20,284 nt of DNA, from the NCBI GenBank assembly GCA_021159225.1, contig JAGGSE010000037.1, positions 1 to 20,284 on the forward strand. Direction: 5' to 3'. The notes below the pieces were generated by a model, which had not been told where the DNA came from, did no database searches, and saw only the letters and a list, made by a program, of their open reading frames with translations. Within the stretch, counting starts at the first letter, position 1, and every line of letters starts with the position of its first letter. The stretch is from a bacterium (GTDB taxonomy: Bacteria > Patescibacteriota > Minisyncoccia > Minisyncoccales > JAGGSE01). Shown here piece after piece: positions 1 through 8,240 of the stretch. A program made the position numbers and the translations under genes.

Positions 1-69
1 GGTGCCTAAAACAATAGACAAAACCGCTATCAGCAAAACAAACCAATGCCTCTTGGGGACTTCTATCAT
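1..69 (-). CDS. N-terminal fragment of a membrane-anchored or exported protein (runs off left edge)
   Basis: Twenty-three codons are visible from an ATG whose first base is 69. A perfect GGAGG (positions 82 to 78) lies 8 nt upstream, one of the clearest ribosome binding sites in the window. The peptide starts with a short charged stretch (IEVPKRH) followed by a hydrophobic run (WFVLLIAVLSIVLG), which fits a signal peptide or N-terminal membrane anchor. It begins 26 nt after the gpmI stop on the same strand and is probably co-transcribed with dnaG-rpoD-gpmI. Too little is visible to name a family. Confidence 0.6.
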   Translation of the reverse strand, partial: MIEVPKRHWFVLLIAVLSIVLGT

Positions 70-95
70 TTGTAAATCCTCCTAAAAATTTGCTT

Positions 96-1658
96 TCAAA
101 ACAAAGGTCTTCCTGTCATCTCTTTTGGTTTTTTAATCCCCATTATCTTGAGAATAGTAGGAGCGACATCTTTTTGTCCTCCATTTTTCAATCTTATTTT
201 TTTTAGGTCGTTGTCGCCTGAAACAATAATGAAGGGCACGGGATTTGTTGAGTGGCTCGGCTTGGGGCTCCCATCGGGATATAACTTTTCCTCAGCGCTG
301 CCATGGTCGGCTGTAAGTATCATCACATAGTTGTTTTCCAATCCCGCTCTGACTACCCTGCCCACGCACTGGTCAACAACCTCTACCGCCTTGATAATTG
401 CCTCCTTCTTTGCCGAATGACCCACCAAATCGCAGTTGGCGAAATTGACAAGGATAAAGTCAAATTCATTTTTTTTAATCTGTTTTATCACCTGAGGAAC
501 AATCCTGTAGGCGGACATCTCCGGCTTTTTATCATAGGAGGGGACCTTCGGAGAAGGTATCATAATTCGCTTCTCCCCAGGATTTGGCTTTTCAGTTTGG
601 GAATTAAAAAAGTAGGTCACATGGGCATACTTTTCTGTCTCGGCAATTCTTAATTGCTTCAACCTATTTTTTGCCAAAACCTGACCAAGATTATTTTTGA
701 CCACCGATTCCTTAAAGGCAAAGGGGCAGGAAAAGGTTTTGTCGTATTGGGTCATGGTTGTAAAAAGAATACGGGGATGAACCTCTCTTTTAAATTGGGA
801 AAATCTCCGGCTGATAAAAACCCGGGTAAGCTGTCTTGGCCTGTCTGTTCTAAAATTGAAAAATATCACCGAGTCGTTATCCCTAATTAATCCAAGGGGC
901 TTTTTATCCTGATTGACAACGACATTTGGCTGGATGTAATAATCAGTCGGGTCGCCCCTTTTGTAGGAGTTTTCAATTGCCGCTTTGGCTGATTCTTCCT
1001 TAAATCCCCTGCCTAGGGTAAGCATATCATAGGCCCTTTTTGTCCTGTCCCAGTTATTGTCTCTGTCCATGGCATAATACCTTCCAATGACTGTAGAGAC
1101 CCTGCCCAGTTTCAATCTTTTTTCTCTCTTTTCTATCATTTTCAGATATCTTAGAGCCGACCGCTCGGGCACATCCCTCCCATCGGCAAAAAAATGAATA
1201 AAAACCTTCTTGACCGAAGTTATCTTTGCCATTTTCAAAATCTCCAACAAGTGATTGATATGGCTGTGAACCCCTCCGTCTGAACAAAGGCCCATTAAAT
1301 GGACAGAGGAATTTTTCTTTCTGGCAAAACTCAAGGCTCTTTTAATAACCTTGTTTTCAAAAAAACTTTTATCTCTGATAGCCCTATTTATCACCTCATA
1401 CATTTGGAGAACAATCCTGCCTGCTCCCATATGGAGGTGTCCAACCTCAGAATTTCCTTCCGTTCCCTTGGGAAGTCCTACTGCCTGACCAGCGGCTTTG
1501 TTTTGGCAATGGGGATAATGGCTAAAAAAATAATCAAAATTTGGGGTCTGCGCCTGGCTAATATAATTCCCTGGACCGGGAGGGGCTATCCCCCAACCAT
1601 CCATTACAACCAAAATTACCCTTGCTCTATTCCTTTTTGGATTTTTTTTATTCATCAT
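96..1658 (-). CDS. gpmI: 2,3-bisphosphoglycerate-independent phosphoglycerate mutase
   Basis: Interconverts 3- and 2-phosphoglycerate in glycolysis and gluconeogenesis in the cytoplasm; the family uses two Mn ions and a phosphoserine intermediate. The 520-residue length is normal for the family. Seen directly: metal-binding VMDGWG near the N-terminus (Asp20), the catalytic serine motif GNSEVGH (Ser70), HFFADGRDVPE of the inserted phosphotransferase domain, a C-terminal ADHG and a HSTNPVPF motif that complete the alkaline-phosphatase-like metal site. Two adjacent ATGs exist (1658 and 1655); neither has a clear Shine-Dalgarno sequence. The rpoD stop is only 15 nt upstream, so translation may depend on ribosomes arriving from rpoD. 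Placing a glycolytic gene behind dnaG-rpoD would link central carbon flux to replication and transcription genes; that last point is inference. Confidence 0.96.
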   Translation of the reverse strand: MMNKKNPKRNRARVILVVMDGWGIAPPGPGNYISQAQTPNFDYFFSHYPHCQNKAAGQAVGLPKGTEGNSEVGHLHMGAGRIVLQMYEVINRAIRDKSFFENKVIKRALSFARKKNSSVHLMGLCSDGGVHSHINHLLEILKMAKITSVKKVFIHFFADGRDVPERSALRYLKMIEKREKRLKLGRVSTVIGRYYAMDRDNNWDRTKRAYDMLTLGRGFKEESAKAAIENSYKRGDPTDYYIQPNVVVNQDKKPLGLIRDNDSVIFFNFRTDRPRQLTRVFISRRFSQFKREVHPRILFTTMTQYDKTFSCPFAFKESVVKNNLGQVLAKNRLKQLRIAETEKYAHVTYFFNSQTEKPNPGEKRIMIPSPKVPSYDKKPEMSAYRIVPQVIKQIKKNEFDFILVNFANCDLVGHSAKKEAIIKAVEVVDQCVGRVVRAGLENNYVMILTADHGSAEEKLYPDGSPKPSHSTNPVPFIIVSGDNDLKKIRLKNGGQKDVAPTILKIMGIKKPKEMTGRPLF

Positions 1659-1673
1659 TTATATCGGCACAAT

Positions 1674-2645
1674 TTAATAGTATTCCTTAAGTTTCTTTAG
1701 TTTTTTGTGTTTTCTTATTTTTTCTATTGCCTTGGCTTCAATTTGTCTAATTCTCTCCCGGGTTACCCCAAACTCTTTCCCTACCTCCTCCAGGGTATGA
1801 CGCACGCCGTCGGTTAAACCATGTCTCATTTTTAAAATCTCCCGCTCCCTTGGGCTTAAGTCAGCCATAATTTCCTGAAGCCGCTCCTTTAAGATATTCT
1901 TACCAGCCAATGAAGAAGGGGAAGAGGTTTTTTTGTCGGCGATAAACTCAGCCAAAATATTGCTTTTTTCATCCTTCCCTACCGGCGTCTCCAAAGAAAC
2001 AACCCGTTGGGAGATATTCTGAATATGACGAACCTTCTCAACCTCTATTCCCATCTCAGCGGCAATTTCTTCAGCCATTGGCTCTCTTCCCAATTCTTGA
2101 AGCAATTTTCTTCTCACCTGGTTATACCTTACAATCGTCTCCACCATATGCACAGGTATCCTAATTGTCTTCCCAAAATCGGCTATTGCTCGGGTTATTG
2201 CCTGCCTAATCCACCATGTGGCATAAGTAGAAAATTTATATCCCCTTCGCCAATCAAATTTTTCTACCGCCCGAAAAAGACCGATGTTTCCTTCCTGAAT
2301 AAGGTCTAAAAATGTTAAATTGGGAGACCTGCCAACATACTTCTTGGCAATTGAGACCACCAGCCGAAGATTTGCCTGGATTAACTTTTCTTTTGCCTTT
2401 TTATCACCCTTTTCAATCCTCTTGGCTAACTGCTTCTCTTCTTCAATGCTGATACGGGGAAAATTGCCCATTTCCTTTAGGTACATCTGAATCGGGTCTG
2501 AATATAAAAGGGATTGGTCGGTCTTTTCCTCTTCCGCTGTCATCCTTGCCATATCTAAAAACCCCCTGGTTTTTTTCTTAGGGGAGATAGAACGCTTTGC
2601 CTTTTTTGTTGATTTCTTCTTTTTATGAGAGGTTTTCTTTGCCAT
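1674..2645 (-). CDS. rpoD: Primary RNA polymerase sigma factor (sigma-70 / SigA type)
   Basis: Housekeeping sigma factor that directs RNA polymerase to -35/-10 promoters. The 323 residues contain region 1.2 (from about 50, DPIQMYLKEMG), region 2 (about 80-155, with NLRLVVSIAKKY and the core-binding and -10-melting stretch ending YATWWIRQAITRAI), region 3 (about 160-235) and region 4 with the helix-turn-helix EFGVTRERIRQIEAKA near the C-terminus. The acidic region 1.1 of classical RpoD is absent; the first ~27 residues are instead extremely Lys-rich. The ATG at 2645 lies inside the end of dnaG, a 23-nt overlap in another frame, which suggests translational coupling. The dnaG-rpoD order matches the conserved bacterial macromolecular synthesis operon. 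A primary role rather than an alternative sigma is inferred from the full set of regions 1.2 to 4 and the context. Confidence 0.96.
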   Translation of the reverse strand: MAKKTSHKKKKSTKKAKRSISPKKKTRGFLDMARMTAEEEKTDQSLLYSDPIQMYLKEMGNFPRISIEEEKQLAKRIEKGDKKAKEKLIQANLRLVVSIAKKYVGRSPNLTFLDLIQEGNIGLFRAVEKFDWRRGYKFSTYATWWIRQAITRAIADFGKTIRIPVHMVETIVRYNQVRRKLLQELGREPMAEEIAAEMGIEVEKVRHIQNISQRVVSLETPVGKDEKSNILAEFIADKKTSSPSSLAGKNILKERLQEIMADLSPREREILKMRHGLTDGVRHTLEEVGKEFGVTRERIRQIEAKAIEKIRKHKKLKKLKEYY

Positions 2646-4347
2646 ATTGAATAAGATGATGTACCCTTTCTGTTAATTGCTCAACCCGCTTGAGGTCTCC
2701 CTTCTCTTCAGCCCTTTTTATCTCCAGATAAAGTTCATCTATTGCTTCCTTGAGATTTAAGGAACGGATTGAGTTTATACAGAAGTTCATTTCCGACTGG
2801 ACATCCTTTTTTTCCAACTTCTCCATTTCTGCCCGGAAAGAGAGAATGTTAAAAACCTCTGATTTGGGTATCTTTCCCTTTTTTAGGGCAGACAGCAGTT
2901 CCCTTATCTGAGGAGAAAAAAGTTCCAGGTCCTTATCGCTGATTATAGCAACATCTTGAGGAAACTTCAAAGCCAATAAAGCCAGTCGTTCTTCAAGCAT
3001 CTCTCTCCGCGTCTTTTTGACAGGCGGACAAGACTCCTTGCTGTCTTCATGAGACATTCTTCCATCGCTTTTTATCTTTCCCAACTCCTCACGAATGTCC
3101 TCCTCCCTGGCTCTTAACCTTTTAGACAATTTCTGGATCCAATCGGACTGTTCTATCTTGTTGGGAATTCTTTTAATCAACGGCAAAAGGATGCCTAAAA
3201 TTTTTTTTCTTCCCTCAGGCGTCTGAGAATCAGCCTGGCCAAAAGCGCTGTCAAAATAAAAATCAAAAATTGAAACTGCTCCCTCAATAGCCGCCTTCCA
3301 GTCCTTTTTGTTATCAAGAATAATTTCTGCCGGGTCCTTGCCGTAAGGCAATCGAACCACCCTTATATCAAATCCCAGGGATTGGGCTAGTTCAATACCC
3401 CTCTTGGTCGCCGCTTCCCCGGCAATATCCATATCAAAAGCAACCAAAAGGTTATTTGAATATCTTTTTAAGACCCTTAATTGGTAGGGAGTAAGAGCAG
3501 TGCCGCAGGTGGCAACAGTATTTTCGTCTCCTGCCTGAGAGGCCATAATTAAATCAACATTTCCCTCAACCAAAATGCAATAGTCCCTTTTTCTTATCTC
3601 CATCTTTGCCTTGTCCAGACCATAAAGAGCCCGGCTCTTGTCATAGAGCAGGGTATTAGGGGTATTGATATACTTGGCTTTTTGCCCAAGGCCCAAAAAC
3701 TCCCGGCCGCTAAAGCCAATTACCTGACTATTAAGATCAAATATGGGAAAAATAATTCTGCCCCGAAAACGGTCATAGACAGTATTTTCTTTCTCAATAG
3801 CCACTCCCGCTCTGACAATCTCACCTTTTTTATAGCCCCGGGAAAGCAGAAAATCTACGAGGGCTCTCCACTGATTGGGAGCCCATCCGAGACGCCATTT
3901 TTTGATTGACTCTTCAGAAATGCCCCGCTTTAGAAGATAGGCCTTGGCTCTTTTCCCGTTCGGACTTCCAGCCAACTGCTTTTCAAAAAATTTTGTGGAA
4001 AGTTCACAAATCTCATAAAGGCGCTGTCTCTCGGTCTTGAATTTCTGCCACTGAGGGGACCTTGGCTTCAACTCCACCCCGGCCTTTTGAGCCAGAATTC
4101 GCAAGGCATCACCAAATTCCACCCCCTCTATTTCCATTACAAACCTAAAAATATCACCGCCGCGAGAACAGCCAAAGCAATGCCAAATCTGACGAGAAGG
4201 AGAGACAAAAAAAGAGGGGGTTTTCTCGGAATGAAAAGGACAAAGGGCTTTATAGTTCGCCCCTGCCTTCTGAAGTTTGATATAGGAACCGATTACCTCA
4301 ACTATGTCCAAGCGATTTTTTATTTCTTCAATCGGAGAACCTGGCAT
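2623..4347 (-). CDS. dnaG: DNA primase
   Basis: Synthesises RNA primers for the replication fork, working with the replicative helicase DnaB. The domain order is standard: an N-terminal CHC2 zinc-binding domain with Cys36, His39, Cys57 and Cys60; the DnaG catalytic core (about 120-370); and within it a TOPRIM domain showing the glutamate motif LVEGNVD and the acidic motif AFDMDIAG, which bind catalytic Mg. The C-terminal helicase-binding region (about 430-574) is divergent and charged, as usual. The 574-residue length is near the typical 580-600. It is the first gene of the minus-strand operon dnaG-rpoD-gpmI. The ATG at 4347 lacks a close Shine-Dalgarno sequence, but the zinc domain begins at the expected distance, so the start is credible. 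It is divergent from the glycosyltransferase operon, sharing a 132-bp spacer. Confidence 0.97.
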   Translation of the reverse strand: MPGSPIEEIKNRLDIVEVIGSYIKLQKAGANYKALCPFHSEKTPSFFVSPSRQIWHCFGCSRGGDIFRFVMEIEGVEFGDALRILAQKAGVELKPRSPQWQKFKTERQRLYEICELSTKFFEKQLAGSPNGKRAKAYLLKRGISEESIKKWRLGWAPNQWRALVDFLLSRGYKKGEIVRAGVAIEKENTVYDRFRGRIIFPIFDLNSQVIGFSGREFLGLGQKAKYINTPNTLLYDKSRALYGLDKAKMEIRKRDYCILVEGNVDLIMASQAGDENTVATCGTALTPYQLRVLKRYSNNLLVAFDMDIAGEAATKRGIELAQSLGFDIRVVRLPYGKDPAEIILDNKKDWKAAIEGAVSIFDFYFDSAFGQADSQTPEGRKKILGILLPLIKRIPNKIEQSDWIQKLSKRLRAREEDIREELGKIKSDGRMSHEDSKESCPPVKKTRREMLEERLALLALKFPQDVAIISDKDLELFSPQIRELLSALKKGKIPKSEVFNILSFRAEMEKLEKKDVQSEMNFCINSIRSLNLKEAIDELYLEIKRAEEKGDLKRVEQLTERVHHLIQYGKENLS

Positions 4348-4351
4348 AGTT

Positions 4352-4380
4352 TTGCTTGACGCCTAAAAGTTTGCTATAAT
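4352..4380 (+). promoter_or_regulatory. Promoter with extended -10 for the glycosyltransferase operon
   Basis: A perfect TATAAT (4375-4380) is preceded by TG at 4372-4373, giving the extended -10 motif TGcTATAAT. A weak -35 (TTGCTT, 4352-4357) stands 17 bp upstream. Transcription would start near 4387, giving a leader of about 93 nt before the ATG at 4480. The -35 matches the consensus at only three positions, as tolerated with an extended -10. Confidence 0.65.
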
Positions 4381-4387
4381 AAAATAA

Positions 4388-4402
4388 CTTAGTTCAACCA
4401 AG
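4388..4402. promoter_or_regulatory. Possible operator: 15-bp imperfect palindrome at the predicted transcription start
   Basis: CTTAGTTCAACCAAG pairs 6 of 7 positions around a central C and lies exactly where the plus-strand transcript should begin. A repressor bound here would block the glycosyltransferase promoter and could affect the divergent dnaG promoter. No regulator gene is adjacent, and palindromes this short arise by chance. Confidence 0.2.
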
Positions 4403-4479
4403 AAGATTTTTTTTATTTAATGGAATAGTACCTATCTTTTCAAAATAGCAAAGTTTAATGTAAAAAACAAGAGTTAATT

Positions 4480-5691
4480 ATGAGCAAAGTAGTCAAAAAA
4501 CGCATCTTATTTCTACAGTGCTTTCCCCTGTGGGGGTGCGGGTCTGGAACCTATACCAGAGAATTAGCCATAGAGATTAATAAAGAAAAAAACTCAAAAG
4601 TGGCTATAGTCTGTCCTGAAAAGAAAAGAATCCCCGGAATAGAAATCTATCCTTTAGAACTCCCTTTTCCAGTAGCCTTCACTGGCCATCCAGAATGGCC
4701 CGTATGTCGTCTTTATAAAGACCTTTCTTCAAAAGAGATAGCGGATTTATATAGCTCCTTTCTAAAAAGCGTAATAAGGGCTGTGGAGGAGTTTTCCCCT
4801 AACATCCTGCATGTCCAACATATTTCTTTATTGTTGTGGACGGCCAATTTTATAAAGGCTTTATATGGAGTTAATTACGTTGTAACTGGCCATGGAACCG
4901 GCATTTTTTGTGCGGAAGAGAATAGAAAATATATTCCCTTAAGTTTGGATTCATTAAGACAGGCAAAAAAGATAGTATTAGTTAGCAATGATACAAAAGA
5001 AAAATTTTTGAAAATATTTGGGCAGGAATTCCGGGAAAAAACTAGAATCATTCCCGGAGGAATCCAACTGGAGGATTATCCTCTCCAAAAAGATACAAAA
5101 ACTATTGATAGAAAATACAAACTCGAAAACAAGAAGGTAGTCTTCTTTGCGGGAAAACTAACAAAGAAAAAAGGAATTGAGTATTTAATAAAGGCGGCAG
5201 GCAAAATCAAGGGTGATATCTATATTGCTGGAGATGGTCCAGAAAGAAAGAATTTGGAAGACCTGACCTATAAACTCTCTTTAAACAATGTTCACTTTTT
5301 AGGCTATATGGGAGATAAAAAAGAAGAGGAATACAGAGAATTTCACTATAGAGCCGATGTTTTCGTAGCGCCTTCAGTCTGGGACGAACCGCTGGGGCTG
5401 GTTATTTTAGAGGCATTGGCAAGCAAGACACCGGTAATAGCGACCAGGAAAGGCGGAATCCCACTGGCTATCAAGAATGGGGTAAATGGATTTCTTATTA
5501 GGCCACGCAATAGTAGCCAAATCATAGAGGCCGTTAATAAACTTCTAGAAAATGATGAACTAAGAAAAAAAATGGGAGAAAATGCCCGAGAAATCGTAGA
5601 GAAAAAATTTACCTGGAAAAGAATTGCTAAAAAATACCAAAGAATTTACAGAAATTTCAGTAAAAATGGAAATTTAAAAAATGGAAAATAA
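4480..5691 (+). CDS. GT4-type glycosyltransferase (GT-B fold), first gene of the surface glycan cluster
   Basis: Likely transfers a sugar from a nucleotide-sugar donor to a lipid-linked or glycan acceptor at the cytoplasmic membrane; donor and acceptor cannot be read from the sequence. The 403-residue protein has two Rossmann-like halves. The N-terminal acceptor half carries the Gly-rich loop GCGSGTYTREL (about 19-29) and ends near the GHGTG stretch (about 137-141). The C-terminal donor half contains the strand VVFFAGKLTKKKG, the AGDGPE loop and the GT4 signature EPLGLVILE with Glu303 and Glu311, followed by TPVIATRKGGIP. It is the first gene behind the promoter at 4352-4380. Its last 11 nt overlap the next gene, so the two are probably coupled. 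It is more distant from the three GT4 paralogues downstream than they are from each other. Confidence 0.9.
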   Translation: MSKVVKKRILFLQCFPLWGCGSGTYTRELAIEINKEKNSKVAIVCPEKKRIPGIEIYPLELPFPVAFTGHPEWPVCRLYKDLSSKEIADLYSSFLKSVIRAVEEFSPNILHVQHISLLLWTANFIKALYGVNYVVTGHGTGIFCAEENRKYIPLSLDSLRQAKKIVLVSNDTKEKFLKIFGQEFREKTRIIPGGIQLEDYPLQKDTKTIDRKYKLENKKVVFFAGKLTKKKGIEYLIKAAGKIKGDIYIAGDGPERKNLEDLTYKLSLNNVHFLGYMGDKKEEEYREFHYRADVFVAPSVWDEPLGLVILEALASKTPVIATRKGGIPLAIKNGVNGFLIRPRNSSQIIEAVNKLLENDELRKKMGENAREIVEKKFTWKRIAKKYQRIYRNFSKNGNLKNGK

Positions 5692-6748
5692 AAAACTAAA
5701 AATCGGAATTATTGCTCCGCCCTTTACAACCGTCCCCCCAAAGGGACAGGGAGGAACGGAAAGAATCGTCTACCAAATGGCAGAGATTTTAACAAAAAGA
5801 GGGCATAAGGTAACTCTTTTTGGAGCAGGAAGGTGCAAAACCTCTGCCAGATTTCTGCAGATTTTCAAAAAAACAATTAGTGAAAGAAAAATTGATACTA
5901 CCTTTATAGAATCTTCCAGAGTTTTAAGATTAGAAAGTGTTTATATTGCCAGGGTAATGGAAGAGGTCTTAAAAAGAAAAAAGGAGTTTGATATTATTTT
6001 TAACCATATGCGGGGGGGATATCTCTTCTTGCCCTTGGCTAACTTTTTAAAAGTTCCTGTTGTCAGCATTCTGCATCTCCCGATCTTTAAAGAACTGGGC
6101 GAGTTGCTTCTAAAATACAAATCTCCCAATATCGTCACTATCTCAAACAATCAAAGAAAGGTTGCCCCAAGAATAAACTACTTGGCTACCGTTTATAACG
6201 GAGTAGACCTAAATGAGTTTAGATTCTGCCAAAAACCAAAGGACTATTTTTTATATGTTGGAGCAATAGGTGAACACAAAAATCCAAAAGACGCCATCAT
6301 GGCAGTCAAGAGGACAAGGTCTAAATTAATCTTGATTGGAGGGAAAAAGAGAGAGCCCTATTTCTCAAGAGAAATTAAACCCCTAATTGATAATAGACAA
6401 ATTAAATACCTAGGGGAGGTATCAGGCAAAAAGAGGATTAGATTGTTCTGTCAGGCAAAAGCCCTGCTTTTTCCAATTCTATGGCAAGAGCCCTTTGGTC
6501 TGGTAATGATAGAAGCAATGGCATCAGGAACCCCTGTTATTGCCTATCCAAATGGAGCCGTAAGGGAAGTGGTAAAAGATAAACAAACAGGATTTATTGT
6601 TAAAGATGTAAAAGAAATGGCAAGGGCTATAAAAGAGATAGATAAGATAGAAAGGAAGAAATGCAGAGAAAGGGTGGAAAGATATTTTTCTGTAGAAAAA
6701 ATGGTTGACGGATATGAAAATATTTGTAAAAAATTGCTAAAGATTTAA
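5681..6748 (+). CDS. GT4-type glycosyltransferase (paralogue A)
   Basis: A 355-residue GT-B enzyme of glycosyltransferase family 4. The N-terminal half shows KIGIIAPPF, the Gly-rich loop GQGGTERIV (about 22-30) and the GHKVTLFGAG strand. The hinge region carries TVYNGVDLNEF. The C-terminal half has FLYVGAIGEHKNPKDA (about 190-205) and the signature EPFGLVMIE with Glu270 and Glu278, then GTPVIAYPNGAVREVV. The ATG at 5681 is inside the end of the preceding gene (11-nt overlap, ATGGAAAATAA), indicating coupled translation. Residue patterns around the hinge, signature and C-terminal tail (EKMVDGYE) recur in the genes at 9362 and 10522, so the three are duplicates of one ancestor. Specificity is unknown. 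Confidence 0.9.
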   Translation: MENKKLKIGIIAPPFTTVPPKGQGGTERIVYQMAEILTKRGHKVTLFGAGRCKTSARFLQIFKKTISERKIDTTFIESSRVLRLESVYIARVMEEVLKRKKEFDIIFNHMRGGYLFLPLANFLKVPVVSILHLPIFKELGELLLKYKSPNIVTISNNQRKVAPRINYLATVYNGVDLNEFRFCQKPKDYFLYVGAIGEHKNPKDAIMAVKRTRSKLILIGGKKREPYFSREIKPLIDNRQIKYLGEVSGKKRIRLFCQAKALLFPILWQEPFGLVMIEAMASGTPVIAYPNGAVREVVKDKQTGFIVKDVKEMARAIKEIDKIERKKCRERVERYFSVEKMVDGYENICKKLLKI

Positions 6749-6752
6749 AAAT

Positions 6753-8240
6753 ATGTATCTTTTCATTACCTATGCCAGAAAAGAAATGAAAGGAGTCCAA
6801 ATAAGAGGACTGAGGGTGGCTAAATACTTCCCTAAAAAGGAGGTAATGTTTTTAAACGGAGGCAATGATGACTGGCTTAAAAAAGGAGGGTATAGATACA
6901 AAAATTATGATTTTAACAAATTCTATTTACCCTCCAAAATAAAGATACCTAAAAACACCAAGTGTATTGTATTTTGTGATTTGCCTACAAATAGAGCCTT
7001 TCAGGTCTCGCTTTTAATGCTAAGCAGGGAACGGCACATACCCTGTGTAGTCCTTGACAATATATATCGCCGAGACCAAACCGAAGACACTGTTTACAGA
7101 AACATTAGACTCTATTCAGACAGATTAATCTTAAGCGGTTTGGATTTTATGAGAAAAAATAAGCCCAAGGATGTGTCCATAGTTCCTCCTCTTATTGACA
7201 ACACCCTTATTGCCGGAAAGGAGAAAGATGAAATAAGAAAAGAGATGATAAAAAAACTCAATATTAAAACTGAGCCGGAAAAGATTGTATTTTGCGTCGC
7301 CTATAATCCATTTATTTATGAACAGACTATTAAGATTTATGATTATCTTCAAAAAGAAAAAAAGAATGTTCTCTTCGTTGTAACCTCCCAAACGAAAACA
7401 ACAAAGAGAAAAGCCAACCTCATAGAAATTCCTCCTTTAAAAGGAGATGAAATGAGCTTCTTTACTAAAGCATCGGATTTGGTCATCTGTAAAGCGGGAT
7501 ATCTTCAGATTATTGAAGCCTTGGCAATAGGGGTGCCTGTAATTGCCTTTGGCCAAGCCAGTTTAGAAGCAAAAAAAGGTAAAATAATCATAGGAAAGGG
7601 AACCTCTGGTTTCAAAAAGAAATGGCTGGATAAGAAGATTTTAGAGGCAGTGATTATCTCTGATTGTTTCTCTAACGCTCTAGGTAAAAAAATAAATCAA
7701 CTACTCTTTTCCTCCACACTTTATAGAAGTATAACAAAAAAAATAAACGCCTTACGCAGCAGTAAATTAAACGGAGCAAAACTAACAGCAGAATTAATTA
7801 AAAAGACAAAGTTCCGTCCTAAAAACTTTCCCAAGGTCCTTGTTATAAGTTTAGACAAGGAAGAAGAGACAAAAGAAGTAAAAAGGGTCTTAAGAGAATA
7901 CCCCTTTGCCCTGCCGATATATTTTTCAATGCCATTTTTCACTAATGTATTTAACCGAAGACTCCTTGAATATGATCCTACATTAGAAAACGAATCTTTA
8001 CATTATAATCCGGCTCTTGTTTATAGTTTTGATTTTGACAGCCTCCACAGTTTTGCCAAAATTTTCCCCTGGTACAATTCTCTATTTGAGAGTATAGAAT
8101 ACCTTGTTAAAAATTCAGATAAATGTCTTGTAATAGGAAAGGAAACATATAACTATTTAGAAAAGGTGGTGCTGGAGAAATATAAGAAAAAGATCAAAAT
8201 TGTGGACAAAAACTTCAAATACAATATCCGTGGCAAATAA
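6753..8240 (+). CDS. MurG/GT28-like glycosyltransferase with an extra C-terminal domain
   Basis: A 495-residue protein starting 4 nt after the previous stop. Residues about 1-350 look like a GT-B enzyme: the C-terminal half contains SDLVICKAGYLQIIEALAIGVPVIAF (about 241-266, shown here only as the motif position), which resembles the donor-binding segment of MurG and other GT28-type enzymes (x-S/C-x-G-x-x-T/Q-x-x-E-A-x-x-x-G-x-P). The N-terminal half is divergent, beginning MYLFITYARKEMKG. Residues about 360-495 form a separate module opening PKVLVISLDKEEE that I do not recognise; it is rich in aromatic residues and may start with a Rossmann-like strand. The neighbour downstream is also GT28-like and overlaps by 11 nt, so the pair may act together or derive from an old duplication. 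Sugar specificity is unknown. Confidence 0.7.
   Translation: MYLFITYARKEMKGVQIRGLRVAKYFPKKEVMFLNGGNDDWLKKGGYRYKNYDFNKFYLPSKIKIPKNTKCIVFCDLPTNRAFQVSLLMLSRERHIPCVVLDNIYRRDQTEDTVYRNIRLYSDRLILSGLDFMRKNKPKDVSIVPPLIDNTLIAGKEKDEIRKEMIKKLNIKTEPEKIVFCVAYNPFIYEQTIKIYDYLQKEKKNVLFVVTSQTKTTKRKANLIEIPPLKGDEMSFFTKASDLVICKAGYLQIIEALAIGVPVIAFGQASLEAKKGKIIIGKGTSGFKKKWLDKKILEAVIISDCFSNALGKKINQLLFSSTLYRSITKKINALRSSKLNGAKLTAELIKKTKFRPKNFPKVLVISLDKEEETKEVKRVLREYPFALPIYFSMPFFTNVFNRRLLEYDPTLENESLHYNPALVYSFDFDSLHSFAKIFPWYNSLFESIEYLVKNSDKCLVIGKETYNYLEKVVLEKYKKKIKIVDKNFKYNIRGK

Noticed and set aside
4356..4380. TTGACG as -35 partner for TATAAT at 4375
   Set aside because: The spacer would be only 13 bp; the extended -10 with a weak -35 at 4352 is more credible.
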